DNA from: Marinicella rhabdoformis
GTDB taxonomy: Bacteria > Pseudomonadota > Gammaproteobacteria > Xanthomonadales > Marinicellaceae
DNA length: 64,000 nt
Reading direction: 5' to 3'
Assembly (NCBI RefSeq): GCF_009671245.1
Contig: NZ_VTFS01000004.1
Coordinates: forward strand, 62,001-126,000
The notes below the pieces were generated by a model. It worked only from the letters and a program-made list of their open reading frames with translations, was not told the DNA's origin and did not search any database. The translations under genes and the position numbers were made by a program. Below are positions 15,531 through 24,871 of the stretch, piece by piece; position 1 is the first letter of the stretch, and every line of letters begins with the position of its first letter.

Positions 15531-17639
15531 TTACTGGTCAATAACTATTTTTTCTATATAAACACCCAGCTTATGTTTTACTTTATTCACACCTTTCTCT
15601 TTACCCGACTTCACTTCTGGCATCAATAATTGCAACTCATTTTGACCTGAGTGCCATACTGATGAATCAAAAGTAAAATTTACAGTTTGCATTTTATTCT
15701 CCTTCAAAACAATACTGCCTACCCTGATACCATTAATATTCACATGCAATAACACTTCATCTGATTCATAATCGATACGAGGTTTCAATCTAAAGGAAAT
15801 TTTGGACTTTTGCTTTTCATCAAACCCACTTGAATCTAATCCAAAAATAATTCGACTATCCAAATACTTAGTCCAAATACCTTGAAAGCTCTTACCATAT
15901 TGCTGAAATCCAAACGCACCACAGTATCCAGACCTATTTGCACGCCCAAAGGTCATATGAATCGGCAAACTTTGCTTTAAACAATTGTTGGTATAAAAAC
16001 CCTGCAACTTCCAACTTGAAGGATCAGTATAGTCAGCATCAACCAAGTAAACAGGTGCGTCATTCAAATATCCTTCTGCAGACTTTTGAATTGGCTGATA
16101 TGCATAAAACATCCTGTCTACGTCAACCATTTGACTAAAATCACTGTCATGCATTGCTTCATTAATGATGTTTTCTTTCAGTTTTAATAACGAAAATGGC
16201 TGCTTAACTTCTTTGAAAGAGCTGTTCTGTCCTTGCCCTTTAATCATAAATAATATGCCTGATGCGCTTAATTCAAAATCAGATGGAAACCCAGTGTTTT
16301 CCGGGTTATCGTACACCCTAGCACCATGATCTGAAGTTACTACAATAAGAGAGTTATCATATACACCTATAGATTTATATTTTTTAAATAAGTCACTTAA
16401 TAGCTTTAAAGCACACTCAGATTGTTCAAGCATTTTTTCATCGGATCCAACCTTTTTGCCTGGCTTTCTTCTATTACAACTTGAATCATAAACAAATTCT
16501 GGGTGAGGGATGGTTGCATGAATAATTTTATATCTTGGGGTTTTACCTGATACTGTTGCCTGTGAAGTCACATAATCTAAAAACACCTTACCACGCTCAG
16601 AATAGGTATTTGGTAATGAACTTTGCAGCGCCAGTTCTTGTGATAGCATCCACTGCCCTTGCCCATAAATATAAGATTTAAACTGGTGCAAAGAAGCCCT
16701 AAAAAGTGAATAGTCAAGCAGCTTATATGAGTTATACTTTTTCAACATCTCTTTATCAGCTGTTACATCCGACAAAAACCTATCTGGATAAATGCTTTTA
16801 AAATTTAAGCTGGGAGATATAAAACTAACCAAATAGCCAAGTTGCTCAAAAATTTTAGGCATTCCATTATTGGCAACATTTTCTGAAATAAATGTCTTAT
16901 ATTTGACATTCAATGGATACATTTCTCCAACCAACATGGAAGGAATACTGCCAACTGTTGCGGCATAATTACTGATGGCATCTGAATAACTCACAAACCC
17001 TTCAAAATCAGTCTTTAACTCAGGATTTGATTTGATTATCCTTTGAAAATATTCAGCACCAAAACCATCTAGAACAATAACTATGATATTTTTTGATGCT
17101 GAATATTGATTAAATTCTGCGTCTATGTTTTCAGAATAAGGGGCAGAGACAGGTGTAATAACAGATTTATAAACCACCGAGCACGACAACCCTAGCAACA
17201 AAATCGTTAAAATAAAAACATTATTGTTTGAAAGCCAATTCCTAAAAAATATAGCCATTAAGACAGATAAGAAAAGAATAAGCAATTCCAAGTAGCCACG
17301 AGAATCAAAGAGCGCAAAGTCCAAATCTGACCCATCTAAAACGCCATAGCTAACTGCAAAAAAGTCAACCTGTAACCAGATTAATATTGATAACACAAAA
17401 ATCACTGGAGAAATTAATCGTAATACAACCAAGGGAAATAAACTCAAGACAGCGGCCGAAATAATACAAAAAACCAACGCCTTTAAAAAGTTACTTGTAA
17501 CTAAACTCCAAAAGTCATTATTAAAATATTCTGTTTGAGAAAAGAAAATGAGGTGCGGTGTGTATACCGTTATAACAAAGGCGAGAAACAGCAAGGATAA
17601 ACTTGTGGAAAGGACAAGTTGCTTTTTTGAAAGATTCAT
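15531..17639 (-). CDS. membrane-anchored sulfatase/phosphotransferase (alkaline phosphatase superfamily)
   Basis: This 702-residue protein has about five N-terminal membrane segments (to residue ~180) and then a periplasmic catalytic domain of the sulfatase/LTA-synthase/OpgB superfamily. Metal-site signals include NIIVIVLDGFGAEYF and SNYAATVGSIPSML, where the nucleophile would be Thr or Ser. VVTSDHGARVY is the late metal-binding Asp-His motif. The C-terminal ~130 residues (GIWTKYLDSRI, ISFRLKP, LLHVNINGIRVG, VYIEKIVI) look like a beta-sandwich. They resemble the accessory domain of the nearby sulfotransferase-like proteins. Enzymes of this layout transfer phosphoglycerol or phosphoethanolamine to periplasmic glycans, or remove sulfate; which one applies here is open. 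It is the first gene of the long leftward operon. Confidence 0.8.
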   Translation of the reverse strand: MNLSKKQLVLSTSLSLLFLAFVITVYTPHLIFFSQTEYFNNDFWSLVTSNFLKALVFCIISAAVLSLFPLVVLRLISPVIFVLSILIWLQVDFFAVSYGVLDGSDLDFALFDSRGYLELLILFLSVLMAIFFRNWLSNNNVFILTILLLGLSCSVVYKSVITPVSAPYSENIDAEFNQYSASKNIIVIVLDGFGAEYFQRIIKSNPELKTDFEGFVSYSDAISNYAATVGSIPSMLVGEMYPLNVKYKTFISENVANNGMPKIFEQLGYLVSFISPSLNFKSIYPDRFLSDVTADKEMLKKYNSYKLLDYSLFRASLHQFKSYIYGQGQWMLSQELALQSSLPNTYSERGKVFLDYVTSQATVSGKTPRYKIIHATIPHPEFVYDSSCNRRKPGKKVGSDEKMLEQSECALKLLSDLFKKYKSIGVYDNSLIVVTSDHGARVYDNPENTGFPSDFELSASGILFMIKGQGQNSSFKEVKQPFSLLKLKENIINEAMHDSDFSQMVDVDRMFYAYQPIQKSAEGYLNDAPVYLVDADYTDPSSWKLQGFYTNNCLKQSLPIHMTFGRANRSGYCGAFGFQQYGKSFQGIWTKYLDSRIIFGLDSSGFDEKQKSKISFRLKPRIDYESDEVLLHVNINGIRVGSIVLKENKMQTVNFTFDSSVWHSGQNELQLLMPEVKSGKEKGVNKVKHKLGVYIEKIVIDQ

Positions 17640-17723
17640 TAATAATTAATTAAACAAAATTAAGTGAATAATACAATATAAACAAGCCATATTGTAAGTT
17701 AACGATTGTAGTAAAAATTCTTG
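17640..17723 (-). promoter_or_regulatory. AT-rich probable promoter region of the surface-glycan operon
   Basis: These 84 bases separate pilU from the first gene of the leftward glycan operon. On the minus strand they contain TTGTTT and TATTAT-like hexamers but no clearly spaced consensus pair. All downstream genes to the window edge are co-directional with small gaps or overlaps, so the main promoter should be here. No ops/JUMPstart element was seen. Confidence 0.3.
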
Positions 17724-18812
17724 TTAGAAATAATCATCACTTGCAGAATCATCTTCACTTGTTAAGTTGATTTTAACCTCAAGACCTTGTCTGGAATCGG
17801 CATTACTCAACGCTTCTTCAAGTTCAATGATGCCGTCTTTGTACATGTTGTATAAGGCCTGGTCAAAAGTTTGCATACCATCTGAAAGAGAGGCTTCCAT
17901 CGCTGGTTTCAACTCATTGATTTCGCCGCGGCGGATGATTTCTTTAATCTGCGGTGTGTTCATCAAGACTTCACAGGCAGGACGACGTTTACCATGAACA
18001 TCAACAACCAAACGTTGCGAGATAACAGCACGCAGGTTCAAGGCCATGTTCATCAACACGTTTTTATGCATATCGCTAGGGAAAAAGTTCAATGCACGTT
18101 CCATGGCTTGGTCAGAGTTATTGGCGTGCAATGTCGCCATACACAAATGTCCGGTTTCAGCAAATGATACCGCCGCTTCCATCGTTTCAGCGTCGTTAAT
18201 CTCACCAATCAAAATCAAGTCAGGAGCTTCACGCAAGGCATTTTTAAGAGCCGGTGCATAACCCAAAGTATCAATCCCAATTTCACGCTGATTAACCACT
18301 GATTTTTTGTGTCTGTGAATGTACTCAATCGGGTCTTCTACCGTCAAAATATGGCCTGACTTGTTACTGTTCCGGTAATCAATCATAGATGCCATGGTCG
18401 TTGATTTACCTGAACCTGTTGCACCCACCACAAGAATTAAGCCACGCTTTTCTAAAATCAAATCATACAGATGCAAAGGCATGTGCAACTCATCCAACTG
18501 AGGAATCTGGCTTTTGATGGTTCGAATCACCATACTTGTTTCGCCTCGTTGTCGAAACACATTGACACGAAACCGACCCACTCCTTTAATAGACACGGCC
18601 AAGTTACACTCCTTGGTCTCTTCAAATTCTTGGATTTGGTCATCGTTCATCAAAGAGTAAGCAATTTGCTGAACAATCCCAGGCGGCAAGCCGGTACTGC
18701 TCAATGCATTCAATTTTCCTTCGGCTTTGACATTGATGGGCGCTCCCGTGGACAGGTACATGTCTGATCCATTGGTTTCCCTCATGATTTTTAAAAAGTG
18801 CGTTAAATCCAT
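17724..18812 (-). CDS. pilU: type IV pilus retraction-type ATPase PilU
   Basis: This 362-residue hexameric secretion-ATPase family member drives pilus depolymerisation together with PilT. Walker A is GATGSGKST at about residues 130-138. The Asp box reads VEDPIEYIHRHKKS, Walker B LILIGEINDAETM, and the His box ETGHLCMATLHANNSDQAMER. The FAETGHLC..LHANN pattern and FFPSDMHKN are PilU-like rather than PilT-like. The usual GEIRD reads GEIND here, a small deviation. A strong ribosome-binding site (GGGAGG) precedes the ATG at 18812. No pilT lies next to it, although pilU often follows pilT; pilT is probably elsewhere in the genome. Confidence 0.9.
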   Translation of the reverse strand: MDLTHFLKIMRETNGSDMYLSTGAPINVKAEGKLNALSSTGLPPGIVQQIAYSLMNDDQIQEFEETKECNLAVSIKGVGRFRVNVFRQRGETSMVIRTIKSQIPQLDELHMPLHLYDLILEKRGLILVVGATGSGKSTTMASMIDYRNSNKSGHILTVEDPIEYIHRHKKSVVNQREIGIDTLGYAPALKNALREAPDLILIGEINDAETMEAAVSFAETGHLCMATLHANNSDQAMERALNFFPSDMHKNVLMNMALNLRAVISQRLVVDVHGKRRPACEVLMNTPQIKEIIRRGEINELKPAMEASLSDGMQTFDQALYNMYKDGIIELEEALSNADSRQGLEVKINLTSEDDSASDDYF

Positions 18813-18828
18813 TGTTCCCTCCCAGTAA

Positions 18829-19275
18829 TCAGCTGTTGTTGCACAGCGATTTTAATTCTTGTTGATTGAAACCCAATAACTGACCTGCTTGTTCAATTAA
18901 ATTGGATTCTAACAAATGCAATTCATCATCTGCATAAGCCAACTGCCACATGTGTGACAACAAAGCCGCTTTTTCAGACTTGCCTAAATAATTATTGATG
19001 ACATTGGTCTGTGTTTTAATTGATAAAGAAAAGTCAGCCCTCAACTCTGCTTTATCGATATATTCAACCACTTCATCTGCACCTAATTGTAAAGATTCCG
19101 ACAACAGATCAACCAAAGCCGTTTTTTCTGTATGTAATTCTACAAAATCAGCGCGCACCATTTCCAGCATTAATTCAACTATGGCGTGATTGAGCTCTTT
19201 TTTTTCACTTTCAGTTAAAGGCCGATCAGAATGACCGACTTTGAGCATAGATTTAAGGCTTTGGAGAAAATTCAT
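18829..19275 (-). CDS. TerB-like (tellurite-resistance fold) protein
   Basis: This 148-residue protein starts from the ATG at 19275. A longer frame to 19371 is unlikely because it would cover the start of the divergent transglycosylase gene, and its extra residues look non-coding. The sequence is all-helical with acidic patches: the first half is VELMLEMVRADFVELHTEK, the second MWQLAYADDELHLLESNLI. These are the paired A-D-x-E/D-L-H metal-binding helices of the TerB/COG4103 fold. Such proteins occur widely in gammaproteobacteria and their role is poorly known. It lies 16 bases before pilU and is read the same way. Confidence 0.75.
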   Translation of the reverse strand: MNFLQSLKSMLKVGHSDRPLTESEKKELNHAIVELMLEMVRADFVELHTEKTALVDLLSESLQLGADEVVEYIDKAELRADFSLSIKTQTNVINNYLGKSEKAALLSHMWQLAYADDELHLLESNLIEQAGQLLGFNQQELKSLCNNS

Positions 19276-19345
19276 GCTTGGTGGCTTGATGAAATGCTTA
19301 AAATACTGATAATACACAATACCCTGACCAACTGCAAAGCCATTT

Positions 19346-20641
19346 ATGCGACAAATATTTACCCTCATCACTTTGATATTTTTTTCAGGATGTCAAATTA
19401 ACCAACAAAAACCCACTTCAAATATAGAGCAAACGCCCACAAAAGCGGTCAACAGCATTGACTTGATAGCAGAAATCAAACGCTGCCAAAACAACGAAGT
19501 GTGTCTAAGCGAACTCGAAGCGTATTTAAAAACCAGTATCGCACCACAAGTGGAAGCCGCACAGGCATCAGGCCAGAGTAACCCCTTACCAGAAGTGACC
19601 GAAGCTGCCCATCAATTCAAAGACCACTCCAGTGCCACATCTTATAAAGATCCCAAACTGAACAACAAAAGAATCCAAGCCACACTCAATGAGTGGTTAA
19701 CTTGGAAACGACCTCAATTGATTGAAACATGGAATAACTACCAATTCCTCAAAGCACACGTTTACCCGCCTTTCAAGCAACTGGACATACCTGAAGCACT
19801 GATACTGGCCATCATTGCCCAAGAATCAGGTGGCCGCGTGCACTCTTCTTCAAAAGCCGGTGCAGCTGGCTTGTTCCAGTTCATGCCCGCCACGGCGCGC
19901 AGATTTGGTGTTCGGGGAACCATCGGAGATTATGATGCCCGCTATCATCCAGGTAAAGCAGCCGTCGGTGCTGCACACTACATCGAAGAACAACGCCAAG
20001 CTTATGGCAAGGAATATGCCAAAATATTAGCCGCCTATAATTCTGGTGAGAACCGTTTCAAAAGGCTGAACAAGAAACATAAAAATGGTGACATTTGGAA
20101 CAACGATTTCTTTTATGACTTACCCAGTGAAACCCAACACTATATCGCCACCGTCTTGTCTGCGATGATGATTTTTGAATCTCCTGAAAAATTCAATGTC
20201 ACCCTCAATGAGCAAGATGGTAAAACGGCTTTGGTGCGGACAAACAGTGACACCTCTTTGAGTGAGTTAGCTGTTTGCTTTGGTCAGTTCAACAATGAAA
20301 TGGGCTGGTACAGAATCCTACGAAACCTCAATTCAAGCGTCAAAGCCAAAAGGGTCATTAAGGCCAATACCACAGTGGTTATCCCACAAGAGTTACAAGA
20401 AATCTATAACAACAACTGTCAAAACTCAGAACTCATGGCATTGGCAAAGGTCATCCATGATGCTGACTTTCCCGACCGGCCAGAATTCACCTATTACAAA
20501 ATTAAGCAAGGCGACTCCTTGAGCAGCATCAGTAAAAAATTCAAATGTACCAACAAACGTGAAATCGCTCGCTTAAATAAGATCAAAGCCCCAAGGTACC
20601 TTATCAATGCGGGTAAAAAACTCAAATTACCCAAATGTTAA
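19346..20641 (+). CDS. lipoprotein lytic murein transglycosylase with LysM (MltD-like)
   Basis: This 431-residue protein starts with a lipoprotein signal (lipobox FSGC, Cys at residue ~16). The SLT goose-lysozyme-like domain lies at about residues 150-260. IIAQESGGRVHSSSKAGAAGLFQFMP holds the catalytic Glu, with the downstream motif ILAAYNSGENR. A second segment follows (SLSELAVCFGQFNNEMGWYRILRNLN), which may be a divergent LysM-like unit. A clear C-terminal LysM starts at YYKIKQGDSLSSISKKF. It cleaves peptidoglycan glycan strands with 1,6-anhydro ends and acts at the outer-membrane inner face. It is followed 14 bases later by a GT39 gene. Confidence 0.88.
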   Translation: MRQIFTLITLIFFSGCQINQQKPTSNIEQTPTKAVNSIDLIAEIKRCQNNEVCLSELEAYLKTSIAPQVEAAQASGQSNPLPEVTEAAHQFKDHSSATSYKDPKLNNKRIQATLNEWLTWKRPQLIETWNNYQFLKAHVYPPFKQLDIPEALILAIIAQESGGRVHSSSKAGAAGLFQFMPATARRFGVRGTIGDYDARYHPGKAAVGAAHYIEEQRQAYGKEYAKILAAYNSGENRFKRLNKKHKNGDIWNNDFFYDLPSETQHYIATVLSAMMIFESPEKFNVTLNEQDGKTALVRTNSDTSLSELAVCFGQFNNEMGWYRILRNLNSSVKAKRVIKANTTVVIPQELQEIYNNNCQNSELMALAKVIHDADFPDRPEFTYYKIKQGDSLSSISKKFKCTNKREIARLNKIKAPRYLINAGKKLKLPKC

Positions 20642-20655
20642 TCTGCTGAATACCA

Positions 20656-22422
20656 ATGAAGCAAAAACATGACAACATGGTGTTTTATCTTGTGTTTGCC
20701 TTGTTGGCATGCTGCCAATTGTTTGTCATGTCACAATTTGAACTGTTTGGAGACGAGGCTTTTTATTGGTTAGAGGGACAGCATTTGGCTTGGTCTTATG
20801 CCGAGCTACCCGGACTTACAGCATGGGTCATGGCATTTGCTGAATGGCTATTCCCCCACCACCCTTTCTTTTTGCGATTAATTCCTTGGCTTGCTGCTGC
20901 TTGTTTGCCTTTTTTGGTATTGGCCGTAAACAAACTGATTCACCCACAATCTGCAAGCCATCACCCAGCCCACTTGTTTTGGTCTTTGCCCTTGGTCGGG
21001 CTGGTCTCGGTGTTGTCACTGCCAGATATTTGGTTGTTATTCTTCACGGTTTTGTGTGTATTTTTGTTCCTTCAGGCCAGCAAAAAACACCACACATTCT
21101 GGTTTATTTTACTTGGTTTAGCGCTTGCCCTCGGCATCAATGTCCACCTCAGGTTTTGGTTAGTCGCAGCCATCATCGGCACCGTCACTTTAATCACTTA
21201 CTGGCACCACAAAACCACCCTATTCAAGTTAATCACCATCAGCCTGCCTTTGGCTCTGATCGGTTTAATACCCATACTGTATTTTAATTTACAACACGAT
21301 TTTCCACTGCTGGCATTTCAATTAAAAGACCGGCACCCTTGGGAGTTTCAGCTCGACCATTTGTACTTTATTCCTGTTCAAATTTTGGTCACCACACCTT
21401 TCGTGATGCTGCTTTTTTTGAAGTTGATACCAAAATCCAAATCCTATTGGTCCAAGCTGAAAGCCGACCAAAAGCTACTGATTTCTACTGCTTTAGCCCA
21501 CTGGATGCTCTATTTTTTACTCGGATTCTTTTCAGATAACTTGCGACTTAATTTGCATTGGCCACTGCTTTCTTATGTTTTATTGTTCTGCGCTTTTTCA
21601 TACAACAAACCCAGTACATTGGTCAAATGGGCGATTGGCTCAGGCACCATCGCTCACTTCTCACTGTTGATCACGCTGGCCTTCTGGTCACAACAAACAC
21701 CCTTATCTCAAGCCAACCAACGCATCACAGGACATGCACAAGGTTGGTCAGAATTGGCAGAAACGACCCAGCAATTAATGCAAGCCCACCGAAAAACGGA
21801 CATTCTGGCGGATCACTTCATGACCAGTGCAGCATTGGCTTACCAATTTGACAGTATAAAAAACATCAATACGCTGCCACACCCATTGAGCGACAAACAT
21901 GGTCGCAGCCTACAGCTACAAATCATGGGATTTCAATCACCAAGCCAACACGCAGAAAACAGCCTGATAGTGATTGAACAAACCGCAATTAAACTTCAGG
22001 ATCAGGTTGAATACTATCAAATGCTTTGCCAACAGTTGGGCGGCTTGCAGCTGTTATCACAAATGAATACAAAAAGCGGCAACAAGACTTACCACTTTTT
22101 TGAACAGCACAAAGGTCAGTGTGACATGCCAGCACTGTTCTATGGCAGTAACAAAGACAGTATTTATCGTGGTTGGGTTTTAACTGAAAAAGACCAGCTG
22201 GCCAGCTTAGCATGGGCACATACGAACCAAAAACGCACCGTTCCATTTGTACAGCAAGGCATCGAAGGTCATGAAATGTTCAGCGTTTTAGACCCAAATG
22301 ACTATGTACTTAACAGTTTTGAAGCCAGTATCAGCGACTGCTCAAATTGTGACTATCAACTGACAGCAACTTTCAAAAATCACAGCCAACCCAAACAGAC
22401 AAGTCAACGATTTTACCCCTGA
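20656..22422 (+). CDS. GT39/ArnT-like membrane glycosyltransferase
   Basis: This 588-residue GT-C fold enzyme has about ten to twelve membrane segments. The first periplasmic loop carries the catalytic acidic motif FGDEAFYWLEGQHLAWSYAELPG, characteristic of ArnT/PMT-like transferases. These use polyprenyl-phosphate sugars and transfer to lipid A, proteins or glycans in the periplasm. The last ~200 residues are soluble, as in ArnT. It follows the transglycosylase gene by 14 bases and converges with the esterase gene 9 bases away. The acceptor is unknown, and ArnT-like lipid A modification is only one possibility because no arn genes are present. Confidence 0.82.
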   Translation: MKQKHDNMVFYLVFALLACCQLFVMSQFELFGDEAFYWLEGQHLAWSYAELPGLTAWVMAFAEWLFPHHPFFLRLIPWLAAACLPFLVLAVNKLIHPQSASHHPAHLFWSLPLVGLVSVLSLPDIWLLFFTVLCVFLFLQASKKHHTFWFILLGLALALGINVHLRFWLVAAIIGTVTLITYWHHKTTLFKLITISLPLALIGLIPILYFNLQHDFPLLAFQLKDRHPWEFQLDHLYFIPVQILVTTPFVMLLFLKLIPKSKSYWSKLKADQKLLISTALAHWMLYFLLGFFSDNLRLNLHWPLLSYVLLFCAFSYNKPSTLVKWAIGSGTIAHFSLLITLAFWSQQTPLSQANQRITGHAQGWSELAETTQQLMQAHRKTDILADHFMTSAALAYQFDSIKNINTLPHPLSDKHGRSLQLQIMGFQSPSQHAENSLIVIEQTAIKLQDQVEYYQMLCQQLGGLQLLSQMNTKSGNKTYHFFEQHKGQCDMPALFYGSNKDSIYRGWVLTEKDQLASLAWAHTNQKRTVPFVQQGIEGHEMFSVLDPNDYVLNSFEASISDCSNCDYQLTATFKNHSQPKQTSQRFYP

Positions 22423-22431
22423 CATTAGCAG

Positions 22432-23649
22432 TTAATTCACTTTCATCTCATTACGCTGCCATTGTCTGATACGCTGTGTTTTTAACATGTTTTTGACTTT
22501 GGCTCTTGCCTCTTTAGCCAGTATGTTTCTACCTTGTTTTTCATATAACTGTGCCAAGCCATGGTAAACCGCGACATAGTCAGGAGCCGATTTTTGAGCC
22601 TGATTAAACCATTTTAAAGCTTCATCAAGTTTGTTTTGTAACATCAGATGTTCTGCCACCAACACACGAAAAAAAGCCACATCCACAGGAAATAATGCGG
22701 CCAATGCTTGATCAATCTCATCTCGCTGCTGCTCATCTCCACACCAAGCATAACAACTGTTTCTTAAATACCCCGTTGGAATGGGCATTATCCTACCCAG
22801 CGATTCCTTCAATTCATCAGCATAGGTTTTAACCGCATCTGCTGATTCAAAATATCGGCCATCCAACCTCGACGCTTTAAAAATGTCAAACAAAGCCCAC
22901 TCATAGCTCGCCAGTCCAGTTGAACCATGGGTTTCATCAGGAAACTGTTTGAATTTGAAGTCGAATCCATTGCGCCTTTGAGACTCTATCATTTCAACGA
23001 ATCCATGAACGCCCATGCCCTTTTCATTGGCTAAAGTCATATACAAATGCACTGGCAGCTTTGGATTTTGAGTCAATACTTCGGCGACATGGTCCTTCAT
23101 GATTTCATTTTGCCACCACAAAGACGGACTGACCGCGATAAAACGATCAAACATTTGAGGTTCATGTACAGCCGCGTAGGTAACGAATAGCCCACCAATA
23201 GAGTGTCCGCCTAATATTTCAAAATCATTGACCCTATATGTTTGCTGTACAAAAGGCATGATTTCTTTCTTTAATGCATCCAGCATCACATCTGCATGGC
23301 CAGCATCACCCTTACCAGATTTTGGTTCTAAGGGTGGTTTAGCTGATTTTCTATATGACTGGGTATCTCCGCCAGATATACCTACCACAACCATTTCAGG
23401 CATGAATGCACTGAGGTTAGACCACAGTTCAATCAAACCAGTCAGGTAATGAAAGTTGTAATCTCCATCAACAACATAAAGCACAGGGAAGGACTGACTT
23501 TTATTGTAGTCATAAGAAGGCGGCGTATAAATCAGCAATTCATGCGACTTGTCTAACATTGCAGATGGCACAGTGACCCGCTCACCAATTGAAACCGCTA
23601 AACTGGACGCACAAATACACAATAAAAACAGCACTAAGATTTTTTTCAT
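22432..23649 (-). CDS. secreted alpha/beta-hydrolase esterase (BesA/Fes-like) with C-terminal TPR
   Basis: The ATG at 23649 is preferred over an in-frame GTG just upstream. The protein has a signal peptide (ending near ASSLAVS). The alpha/beta-hydrolase domain contains FPVLYVVDGDYNFHYLTG, the nucleophile elbow GGHSIGGLF and the late segment FPDETHGSTG with the catalytic His. The family (COG2819) includes siderophore-ester hydrolases, but many members act on unknown esters. Residues ~335-400 form one or two TPR units (LDEALKWFNQAQKSAPDYVAVYHGLAQLYEKQG). It stands alone between a convergent glycosyltransferase gene and a REP remnant. Confidence 0.82.
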   Translation of the reverse strand: MKKILVLFLLCICASSLAVSIGERVTVPSAMLDKSHELLIYTPPSYDYNKSQSFPVLYVVDGDYNFHYLTGLIELWSNLSAFMPEMVVVGISGGDTQSYRKSAKPPLEPKSGKGDAGHADVMLDALKKEIMPFVQQTYRVNDFEILGGHSIGGLFVTYAAVHEPQMFDRFIAVSPSLWWQNEIMKDHVAEVLTQNPKLPVHLYMTLANEKGMGVHGFVEMIESQRRNGFDFKFKQFPDETHGSTGLASYEWALFDIFKASRLDGRYFESADAVKTYADELKESLGRIMPIPTGYLRNSCYAWCGDEQQRDEIDQALAALFPVDVAFFRVLVAEHLMLQNKLDEALKWFNQAQKSAPDYVAVYHGLAQLYEKQGRNILAKEARAKVKNMLKTQRIRQWQRNEMKVN

Positions 23650-23728
23650 CACTTTACCCGAGTAAAAAAATCAGTTTATCATCAAGTATTTGATTTGGGA
23701 GTGCCGTGCCCACATAAAATCCCAAATC

Positions 23729-23763
23729 TATAGCCGCAAGGTTTGCCCTGCATTGCACCGCAA
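23729..23763 (+). repeat. degenerate REP element
   Basis: The stretch reads TATAGCCGCAAGG, then TTTGCCCTGCATTGCACCGC. It is a decayed copy of the right-hand REP and its flank found around the transposase at 40.3-40.8 kb (…GCCCCTGCC…TTGCACCGCAAC). It lies in the 134-base gap between the esterase and DUF2333 genes. Confidence 0.6.
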
Positions 23764-23783
23764 GAGGTTAAATGATAAGACAA

Positions 23784-24791
23784 TCAACCGTCTTCTAATA
23801 ACTGCCTTAAATCAATCACACCGGCATTGGCGCGGGAAATATACGACGCCATCACCAAAGAATGGTTAGCAAAAAAACCAAAACCAGAGCCATTTAAAAT
23901 CATCGGTGTCCAAATCGTATCTTGAGCAGCTTCTAATTCACGCACGATTTGACGCATTGAGACCAAGGCATTTTTTTTCTCAAGTACCGGCTTGAAATCA
24001 TGCTCCATCGCTTTCATGAAATGAATCAATGCCCATGTAGCACCACGTGCCTCATAAAAATTGTCATCAATTTCCATCCAAGGTGTCTGCACACGCAGCT
24101 CACTGGGTTTATAGGTAGACGTAGTTGCCACTTCGTCACCACCACTGTCTGTGTTGATGCGGTCTTGACCGACACTGGCACTGAGTTTTTGTGACAAAGC
24201 ACCCAAACGTTTCTCAACCAGGTTCAACCAAGTGACTAAATTATCTGTGCGAGCGTAAAATTGCGCTTCAGGGTCTGTTGTATCTGCCAGATGAGTCAAA
24301 TATTGGTGAAAATGTTCTTGGCCTTTGCGGTATTCAGATTCAGTTCTGGGCAAAACCCAAGAACCATTGTCGTAATGAAATTTTGGGTCAGCCTCTGCCA
24401 GATCCAAATCTTCAGAAGATTGGCTTTGAGAACGCGAAATGTCATTGCGCATCACCCGCGCTAAATCACGCACCTGTACCAGAACACCAAACTCCCAATT
24501 CGGCATGTTATCCATCAAAACAAAGGGTGGCATCACATCATTGGACATGTAACCGCCAGGCTTGTCCAACATCACATCAACCACTTCCATAAATGCTGCC
24601 GTCGTAATAAAACCCGTGACAGGCTCATGCCCGTGTTTCGCCGCACGGTTTTCCGCATTCAATTTGACATCAAAAAAGTCTGGTTCTTGATCATAGTACA
24701 TCGCAAAAACCACCTGTAAAATCACGAAAATGACCAAACCATATAACCAAAAGCGTTTGCGCTTTGGTTTTCCAGAATACCTGTTTTCCAT
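23784..24791 (-). CDS. DUF2333 family membrane-anchored protein
   Basis: This 335-residue protein has one N-terminal membrane anchor (residues ~14-32, FWLYGLVIFVILQVVFAMYY) and a periplasmic domain. GGYMSNDVMPPFVLMDNMPNWEFGVLVQ and the later RGATWALIHFMKAMEHDF segment are typical of DUF2333. The family is common in gammaproteobacteria and has no established activity. The start ATG follows the membrane-anchor logic (KPKRKR positive-inside). No operon partner is visible. Confidence 0.85.
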   Translation of the reverse strand: MENRYSGKPKRKRFWLYGLVIFVILQVVFAMYYDQEPDFFDVKLNAENRAAKHGHEPVTGFITTAAFMEVVDVMLDKPGGYMSNDVMPPFVLMDNMPNWEFGVLVQVRDLARVMRNDISRSQSQSSEDLDLAEADPKFHYDNGSWVLPRTESEYRKGQEHFHQYLTHLADTTDPEAQFYARTDNLVTWLNLVEKRLGALSQKLSASVGQDRINTDSGGDEVATTSTYKPSELRVQTPWMEIDDNFYEARGATWALIHFMKAMEHDFKPVLEKKNALVSMRQIVRELEAAQDTIWTPMILNGSGFGFFANHSLVMASYISRANAGVIDLRQLLEDG

Positions 24792-24811
24792 ATTAATTAG
24801 ACTTGAGAATT

Positions 24812-24844
24812 ATAAATATTATAGCCCAACCAGAACGATTGGGC
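24812..24844 (-). terminator. possible terminator after pilin gene
   Basis: On the minus strand, 28 bases after the pilin stop, GCCCAA and TTGGGC form a 6-bp stem with a 9-base loop, followed by the T-rich run TATAATATTT. The U tract is weak, so termination is likely but not strong. Confidence 0.45.
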
Positions 24845-24871
24845 ATGTGCTGGAAGTTAGTAAACCATGAT

